A DNA stretch of 64,000 nt. Origin: Lolium rigidum. Lineage: Eukaryota > Streptophyta > Magnoliopsida > Poales > Poaceae. The position numbers were made by a program, and so were the translations under genes. Shown one piece after another: positions 56,555 to 64,000 of the stretch (positions are counted from its first letter, which is position 1; each line of letters opens with the position of its first letter). A model generated the notes under the pieces. That model saw nothing but the letters and a program-made list of their open reading frames with translations, was not told the origin of the DNA and did no database searches. The stretch lies in assembly GCF_022539505.1 (NCBI RefSeq), contig NC_061514.1, forward strand, positions 36,299,769 through 36,363,768. Direction: 5' to 3'.

Positions 56555-59280
56555 CATATCCATCTGTAGATGCGAGCGGTGGACGTTCCACAAGATCTTA
56601 TTGAGATCATGTATTCAAGTGAGTAAATGTGAGTGCTGAGATTTGAACTCGAGCGAGTGTACTCCATAATCACACGCCAACTCAATGTATATGATGAGAG
56701 CGTTGAGATTTGAGATCTAAAGGAGTGCACTCCTTAGTATCACGTCAAAAGATTTTAATAAAACAATATCTTCATATGCGTAAATGTGAGCGTATATAGT
56801 TGGACTCTAGTGATTGTACTCATTGAATGCAACCGACAAATTCACATGATTTTAATTTAATGAATGTCATCTTATATGTGAATACTGAGATATGAATCGT
56901 ATCGAGCACTCCTTAATAACACGATACGCGGCTTGATATGGTGGCTTACCAAGCACACCCATTAAAAATAGGTTGCCTATTCTATGATTTTAGTAAAATT
57001 GTATCCATATGCATGCAAGATAATCTGAGAGTAAAGATTTTTTACTCAAGTAAACATGATAAAAGGTATGAGAGGGTTATACATGATTTTAGTGGAAAAA
57101 TGGAAACTCCTTGTAGGTAAATGAGAGGGCTGAGATTCGAACTCAAGAAGATCACACCTTTAATCACACATTACAATATCACAAGATTTTAGTTAATGTA
57201 TTATATCTTCATGTGTTAATGCGAGCGTTAGGATTTGAACGATGGATAGTAGAGTCCTTAAACGCAACCTACATATTCACACAATTTTAAATTTAATGCT
57301 ATCTCCATGTGTAAATGCGAGCGGTGGACGTTCCACGGGATCTTATTGAGATCATGTATTCTAGTGAGTAAATGTGAGTGGTGAGATTTGAACTCTAGCG
57401 AGTGTACTCCATAATCACACACCAACTCAATGTGTATGATGAGAGCGTTGAGATTTGACCTCTAGAGGAGTGCACTCCTTAGTCTCACGTCAAAAGATTT
57501 TAATAAAACAATATCTTCATATGAGTAAATGTGAGCGTATATAGTTGGACTCTAGTGATTGTACTCCTTGAATGCAACCTACAAATTCACATGATTTAAA
57601 TTTAATGGATTTCATCTCCATGTGTATATGTGATCATTGAGATACGAACCGTAGAGAGCACTCCTTAATAGCACGATACATTGCTTGGTATGATGGTCTA
57701 CCAAGCCCACCAATTAAGTGTATGTTGCGTGTTCCATGAATTTAGTAAAATGGCAGCCATATGCATGCAAGATAATTTGAGAGTTAAGATTTGTTTTACT
57801 CAAGTAAACATGATAAAAAGGTTCAAGAGGGTTATACATGGTTTTAGGCAAAATTTAAACTCCTTGTAGGTAAATGAGAGGGTTGAGATGACGAACTCAA
57901 TAAGATCGCACATTTAATCACATATAATAGTGTTACAAGATTTTAGCTATTATATCTTCATGTGATAATGTGAGCGTTGAGATTTTAACTTCGGATAGTA
58001 GACTCCTTAAACCTCGTAGCTTACATGTTCACACAATTTAAATTTAATGCCATCTCCATGTGTAAATGCGAGCGGTGGACGTACGGGATCTTATTGAGAT
58101 CATGTATTCAACTGAGTAAATGTGAGTGCTGAGATTTAAATCCTAGCGAGTGTACTCCATAATCACACACCAACTCAATGTATATGATAAGAGCGTTGAT
58201 ATTTGACCTCTAGAGGAGTGCACTCTTTAATCTCACGTCAAATGATTTTAATAAAACAATATCTTCATATGCGTAAATGTGAGCGTATATAGTTGGACTA
58301 TAGTGATTGTACTCCTTGAATGCAACCTGAAAATTCACATGATTTAAATTTAATGGATATCATCTCCATGTGTATATGTGACCATTGAGATATGAACCGT
58401 AGCGATCACTCCTTAATAACACGATGCACTTCTTGGTATGATAGCTTACCAAGTGCACCAATTAAGCATATGTTGTGTATCCTATGAATTTAGTAAAATG
58501 GTATCCATATGCTGCAAGATAATTTGAGAGTTAAGATTCTTTTTACTCAAATAAACACGATAAAATGGTCAAGATGGTTATACATGGTTTTAGGAAAAAT
58601 TACACTCCTTGTAGGTAAATGAGAGGGTTGAGATTCTAACTCAATAAGATCACACCTTTAATCACATATTACAATGTTAAAAGGTTTTAGCTATTATATC
58701 TTCATGTGTTAATGTGAGCGTTGAGATTTTAACTTCGAATAGTAGACTCCTTAAACACAACCTACATATTCACACAATTTAAATTTAATGCCTTCTCCTC
58801 GTGTAAATGTGAGCGGTGGACGTTCCACGGGATCTTAATAAGATCATGTATTCAAGTGTGTAAATGTGAGTGTCAAGATCTGAACTCTAGCGAGTGTACT
58901 CCATAATTAAATAAAATCTCCATGTATGAATTTGAGCGTTGAGATTTGAACTCTAGTGAGTGTACTCCATAATCACGCCTTACAATTTTCATGGTACTTT
59001 TATGAAATGACATCTCTATGTGTGAATATGACCGTTGAGAATTGGAATCTAGAAAGCACTACTTCATAATATGGTACGATATAATAATAGTTATGAAACA
59101 AAATATACAATTTCTGTAAAGGTGAGAGTTGATATCTAAACTCTAGCAGGCGTACTCCTTAATAACATATCATTGCCTCTCATGATTGTAGTAAAATAAA
59201 ATTCATTTCCATGCGAGATAATGTAAAATATTAATATATGAACTCTACTCAACATAGTTTCTTATATAACAAAAATGTGT
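56555..59280. repeat. Tandem array with higher-order period of about 745 bp
   Basis: The phrase TGCGAGCGGTGGACGT recurs at 56571, 57316, 58067 and (as TGTGAGCGGTGGACGT) 58808, spacings of 745, 751 and 741. The whole unit between is repeated with a few per cent change, including CTCATTGAATGCAACC/CTCCTTGAATGCAACC and ACCAAGCACACC/ACCAAGCCCACC. Each unit consists of seven or eight diverged subrepeats of roughly 90 bp with a common skeleton: ATCTCCATGTGTAAATG, GAGCGTTGAGATTTGAACTC, AGTGTACTCCTTAATCACAC, CATGATTTTAGTAAAAT. The array decays after about 59060. It is not one of the classic Triticeae satellites I can recall. Confidence 0.9.
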
Positions 59281-60966
59281 TATCACTCTCATCTTGAATA
59301 TAACATTATAAAAACATTTTCTTACAAGAAATTTGGAATAAATATCTTCTTGTGACTAATATACTTAATCATTATCGGATCATGTGCATTTTAGACACCA
59401 GTTTGGAAAACATGGAAATATGAAGTCATAAGATCAAAATGTCAAAGGAAACCTACATACCTAAGTAGGTTAAGGTCTTGACAACAAATTTTTAGGAAAA
59501 CCATTATATTTGGAAGGTTTATCAACATGTTTTTAGCCCCATGGATTGGAAGTATCAATGAGAGAAGATTTCAACTATAAAAGGGTGAAAAAATAGCAAA
59601 ATGCTTAAATTTATGCGTTTTTATTTAATTTGAGCAGCAAAAAAAATCACACAATTATGTGGGGGTAATGCTCCTGAATCTTGTAAATTTGATATTTTCT
59701 ACCTTTACCAATCCAGAATATGCCATTGCAAGAAACAATAAAGGCAAAAAATAATTATCACAAGTATTTCCATGCTTCCTCCTTTTCCTCACTCGGACCC
59801 TGTTGATACATGTAAATGAGGGCTCAGATAGGTCTAGTAGCTTACCGAACTTGCCCAAAATTTGTTTTAGATATTTCGGCACTCATCCAGAAAGCCACGT
59901 GACTCGTTGGGAGGAAAAAAAGAGAAGAATTGAAAGGATTTATAGAAAGCCCATTTCCTCTCCAACTGGCTAAAGGATGGAACTTTCTCTCTCTCATGCA
60001 CCATTTTTACGTTTAAGAAGGTTTACTTCTTCCAATTTTTAACAATCAATATAGAAAATATTATATGGAAGTGAAAGAGTATGTCAAGATATAAAGTTCC
60101 ACCATGAAATTTTGATTATGCCTTGAGCTCGGCGTGGTTCTTGATACTCTTTGGTTTCTCGGGCGACCATAGGTAGCTATGGTCACAAAAATCTTCCAAG
60201 TTGTGGATCTGCTCCTAAAATTTTGGTGAAGGTTGGAGGATGCTTCAAGTTCCTCAAATAGTGAAATGGACAAGTACTTTGTTGGGCTTGCTCAAGGAGA
60301 ACGTTGCTAGATCCACGGGACATGTGCTATTTTTTACCACAGTCTTTCCAACGAAGATTAGAGTCTCAAATACATCATGTATCTTTTCCTTGATTTTGGT
60401 TATCAATATAGAGTTGGATTGTAAGATAGAAATGGAAATTTTGCCTTCGTGACCATGTTTCTCTGATATAATATTGCAGTCTCAAATACACAATCTCCTC
60501 CAATATCTTCCAAATTATACAGGGACTTAAAACTGCAACGTAATTTATTTGGTTCATACTGGAAAATAAAAAATTAGTGGAAAATATATAGCTAAAATAT
60601 CAGAAGTCTAGCTAAGACAACCATGTTTCGAGTTATGTAAATTGTTGCTAAATGGAAATGAAGAAAAAATGCCAAGAAATAGAAATTCCTAGAAACTAAA
60701 TGAAATAGTAAACACAATTCTTGTATAAATGGTCCATGATTAGATATTTTATATGTCTCTTATGCCCTATTTTCTATATAATATTTTTTAAATCCACTTG
60801 GATTTCTTGAAATATAAATAGCTGGGATTCCTTCCTCGCCAATCCACACTAGAATGGATGAGGCGTATGTAGATCTAATTCAGTAGTGTGTATGCAAATA
60901 TACGCACCATGAAGTTTGCTTGGTTGATTGAAGGATTGAGAGTGCTTTGTCGACTTAAGAGAATAT
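59281..60966. other. No gene recognised
   Basis: AT-rich DNA. Open frames are short and of random composition. No inverted ends or TSDs could be paired. Confidence 0.5.
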
Positions 60967-61482
60967 GATTACAATTCTTATCTGACTCGGCTAGTTGTTG
61001 GGGTACCTTCCATTTAATTTGATCGATATGTAACTTTTTGTTCTTCAGTGGGAGAAACCCGAGCCGAGAGCAGTAGGATTGGTTCTCATGATATTCCATA
61101 ATTCAAATATAATAATATGTCCAAAGTTATGTTATTGTTGTTGAATAATGCCAAATCAAATCCAAAATATGTTCAAAATTCAACAAAAATTGACTTACTT
61201 ATTTTGGAAGAGAGAAAAGGTAGTTTGAGCTTGATTTCATTCCCCGAGAAAATCCCATTCAATCATTTACACCTAGATTTCAACACCATTCTCTATATTT
61301 TGATTCAATTGTTGTGCAAACTTGTATGCAAATACAATAGGATTACAATCCTTATCTAACTCTCCTAGTTGTTGGGTTAACTTCCATTTAATTTGATGGA
61401 TATGCATTTTTTTGTTCTTCAATGGGAGAACCCCCCCCCCGAGACAAGAGCCATATGATTGGTTCTCATATTATTCCATAAC
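60967..61482. repeat. Pair of direct repeats of about 140 bp
   Basis: The segments 60967-61102 and 61341-61482 share GATTACAATCCTTATCTAAC-like starts, CTAGTTGTTGGG, CTTCCATTTAATTTGAT, TTTTTGTTCTTCA, TGGGAGAA and ATTGGTTCTCAT. Weaker similarity extends to their left (TGTATGCAAATA). The second copy has a run of nine or ten C where the first has CCCGAGCC. Confidence 0.85.
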
Positions 61483-63503
61483 TAGTTGAATGCCCGTGCT
61501 TCGCCACGGCTCAAAAGACTTATCTAATTGGTAGAATAAAAAATTATAAGAATGGAATTAATAGACCCAATTATAAGATCGTAAATTTCATTATCTTTAC
61601 TATTAAAATGAAATCAGTGACTCAATTAGCGGTGAGAAAGTTTGGTGAAACTCACCACCGGCAAAAGCTGCATTCTAGGCATTAGGCCTTGATTTCTAGC
61701 TAGCAATAATAATCTTGTAAGCGCTCTATCTCCAAAATCTCCGCTTTCTCTCCGACAATGATATTTTGGTGAAAGCTGCTGCAAGGATCATTTAGAGAAA
61801 CCAGTTTGAAGCCAGCAAAGCTTATGTGTCTAGAAATCTGAACTTCAAAGCACACCATCATGCTAAGTTGGCCCTTAAATTACAGAGTAGATTGTCAAAC
61901 TATTAGAGCTATTTTGTACAATCTCAACAATCACTTGTTTTTTTGTCGTCAATACAGCGAGAGGGTACAAAACAAGTATGGGAATTGTTTCTTCATTTAG
62001 TCACCGACCTTCAGCGGCACGCCCTAGAATCAATTTACTCCCTCCCACCCATCAGAAAAGGCTAATAACTCCCATCTTAATTCATCATACATGTTAACTA
62101 AAACCACAAATACTAAGTCCATAATCAATTCTCAACAAATTTTGTTGCATCACAACCTTTTTTCAATCCATGTCACATGTCACGCCCCCACAACCGTATC
62201 TGGACCGCAACATCTGATTTTGTGAAGTACCGCTAGACGGAGGCACCAAAGACGTACAGACGTACTGAACGAGTCCAAGTATCTTCGAAGCATGTCGCCC
62301 CACTCCGCCTTTGCGTCTCCTCCGTCGGATATCTTGAATGTTCCCTACAGCACTATTTCGGTTTCACGCCCGCGGCGTTGCCCGAACAACGACCTTCTTC
62401 CCATTCACCTAGACGACGATTACACCGACATCCATCGAGAGGCTCATCTCCGCCGATGCAACAACAACAACACAATAGTCTTCACTACCTTCATTTGGTG
62501 AAGGTAGGACCTTGGTTTGTTCTTGATCCCGAGAAAATTGGTATAGAAAAATCCAATTAGCCACCCCTTTCCTGGTGAAATGACCATGCATGTATAACTT
62601 AATATTTCAGTTCTATCATTTAAATGATAAATCGACTTGATTGGAACTCATGAGCTAATGCAAATCTCACATCTTTGTTGTCTTTCTGCTCCCGATGATC
62701 TCTTCCCTAGTATTCTCCTTTCCACCAAACTCTTTTCTCGATTCAAACTCTCCTTTGTATGAACTTAAATACCAAGAGAGATATCTCTGGAGAATTTACA
62801 TTTTAAGCACAAATTATGTATAGATTCAAGTTAGGACAAATAATTGAGGAGCGTATTTAGTGCTAGTGTTATCCTATTTGTAAAAATAATTAGTGATATT
62901 TAATTATTCATTTATTTCATTAGACATCAAAAAGGTGGAGGGAACAAGAAAGTGGAACTGAAGAAATATAGTAAACAATACTCGTTAAAATTGATCAATC
63001 TCAAACTATTTCTAATAATCAAAGACTCCTCCGGGAATAATAAACAAGAAAGATTATTCTCGCAGAGAATTGGGTATCTTTGAATTAATACCAATTTGGG
63101 AATGTTGAGTTCTAATATTAGCTATTGAAAAAAATGTACAAGCCGAAATGATGTAAAACCAATGAACTCAAATAAGGGTTTTGCATGTTTCGAAATGAAG
63201 CACATAATCTGAGTGCACTCAGAAAGAAAATCAGATCACAAAGATTTCCCCTTGCATGCAAGAAAACTCAAGTTATAAAACATGATTCAGATATATTCCT
63301 AGTTTAGGGAAGCCCCCGATTCTTTAAGTAGAAACAACAAACTAAGTGGTAAATTCAATTTCATTGTACACTAAAGTGCTTCCCACATGCTTACACGAAT
63401 ATGCATGCTATGTTTGATTCAGAAGTTTGGGATAAGAATTTCACCATCTTGCAGTAAAGATTTCTCACGATAGCATAGTGGGAAATGGAGGCATGCCTGG
63501 AAA
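61483..63503. other. No gene recognised; starts with a repeat-terminus motif
   Basis: AACTAGTTGAATGCCCGTGC and TTCGCCACGG (61481-61510) resemble the terminus of a widespread grass repeat. The matching other end may be CCTTAATAGTAAAGATTAG near 63905, but this is not established. The stretch between contains an open frame at 62292-62501 without recognisable motifs and otherwise AT-rich DNA. Confidence 0.3.
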
Positions 63504-63692
63504 TTATTTCTTAAGGCAGAGCAGAACTTCATCGGCCCTGCTCGCCAGCATCACGCTCTTGTTTGACTCCATTAGATCCATGAGGGAGCTCCGCGGGACT
63601 CCAGGGCCTCATCCTCTAACACTATCTCCAGGAAGAATAGCAGGTACTCCGCCAAGAACTTGCCTAGGAATGACATGTAATATCGCATCACC
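63504..63692 (-). pseudogene. Possible coding fragment with an internal stop
   Basis: On the minus strand a frame reads GDAILHVIPRQVLGGVPAIL and PGDSVRG, then a TGA, then GPGVPRSSLMDLMESNKSVM and ASRADEVLLCLKK before a stop at 63504-63506. The composition on both sides of the TGA looks like real protein, so this may be an exon remnant with one nonsense change. I do not recognise the family. It is GC-richer than its surroundings. Confidence 0.3.
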
Positions 63693-64000
63693 CACGCTTG
63701 TGTGCCCATGCCTTCGGTATTACTCTTGAGTTTGTTTATTTATTTTTCTTGAGAATAATTTCGGATTTGATTCCTGTTAATCAGGATAGTTACGCCAAGT
63801 ATCACGCCCTTTCAACAACAAAACTGAACTATTGATTGTTAGTTAGTGCGGTGGCATTTGTTTGTATTTTTTTCGGGTGTGACACCAGCCATTCACAGGT
63901 TTCACCTTAATAGTAAAGATTAGCATTAACACGGGTAGATGCATCATGTTTTTTTCCTTTAGTAAAAGTTGCAACCTAAGCACCGATTGATTCAAATCTT
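63693..64000. other. No gene recognised
   Basis: AT-rich sequence to the window end, with CTTAATAGTAAAGATTAG at about 63906. Confidence 0.5.

Noticed and set aside
56555..59280. CRISPR-like array
   Set aside because: The repeats have no unique spacers between identical short units. The structure is a hierarchical satellite in a plant genome.
62292..62560. Open frame with a His/Arg-rich product
   Set aside because: Two overlapping frames are equally open, there are no splice signals, and the sequence has low-complexity CAACAACAAC runs.

Overview
The window looks like intergenic DNA of a Triticeae grass (wheat, Aegilops, barley or rye type). It has few and small genes, large LTR retrotransposons nested inside one another, a LINE interrupted by younger elements, several DNA-transposon-like elements with terminal inverted repeats (TIRs), and GC-rich plant-style exons in AT-rich surroundings. 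There is no bacterial gene organisation. Two runs of exactly 100 N (16116-16215 and 56455-56554) are assembly gaps. All family names are from recognition, not from a database search.

Left part (1-5000). The left edge probably holds the 5' end of a minus-strand gene (promoter and leader near 1.5-1.8 kb, a small exon at 248-347). A degenerate copy of its promoter region lies at 3.2-3.7 kb. At 3911-4943 a TIR element carries an intact 171-codon gene with a ubiquitin-interacting motif (UIM). Middle-left (5-23.7 kb) has a decayed coiled-coil pseudogene, two LINE 3' ends, a hAT-like element, two Tourist/Harbinger-like elements with TAA target-site duplications (TSDs), a plausible two-exon gene (12643-14700) with further splice-like exons to about 15.7 kb, a solo LTR and a tandem duplication.

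Centre (23.75-54.37 kb). One deep insertion stack is readable from its TSDs. An LTR fragment (level 0) is split by LTR retrotransposon A (25428-53923, TSD ACCGG). The 3' LTR of A is split by solo LTR B (29218-53836, TSD ATAGT). B is split by a 5'-truncated LINE C (30085-53184, 11-bp TSD). C is split twice: by element D (33330-39604, plus strand, TSD GCCAC) and by element E (40689-52806, minus strand, TSD ATGGG). E in turn contains element F (43307-50373, plus strand). D and F are the same family, lack gag-pol, use a tRNA-Asp-type primer site, and carry a conserved private ORF in the position normally held by gag. E carries a different private ORF there. D, E, F and A share a common 3' internal domain and polypurine tract.

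Right part (54.4-64 kb) contains a retroelement-tail repeat, a gap, a 2.7-kb tandem array with a roughly 745-bp higher-order period, a pair of 140-bp direct repeats, and mostly unannotatable AT-rich DNA.

The strongest leads are the private retroelement ORFs, the gene-carrying TIR element, the higher-order tandem array, and a systematic CTG/CAG sequence instability between repeat copies. The last looks like a sequencing artefact at CHG sites and would explain both frameshifts in the D/F ORF.
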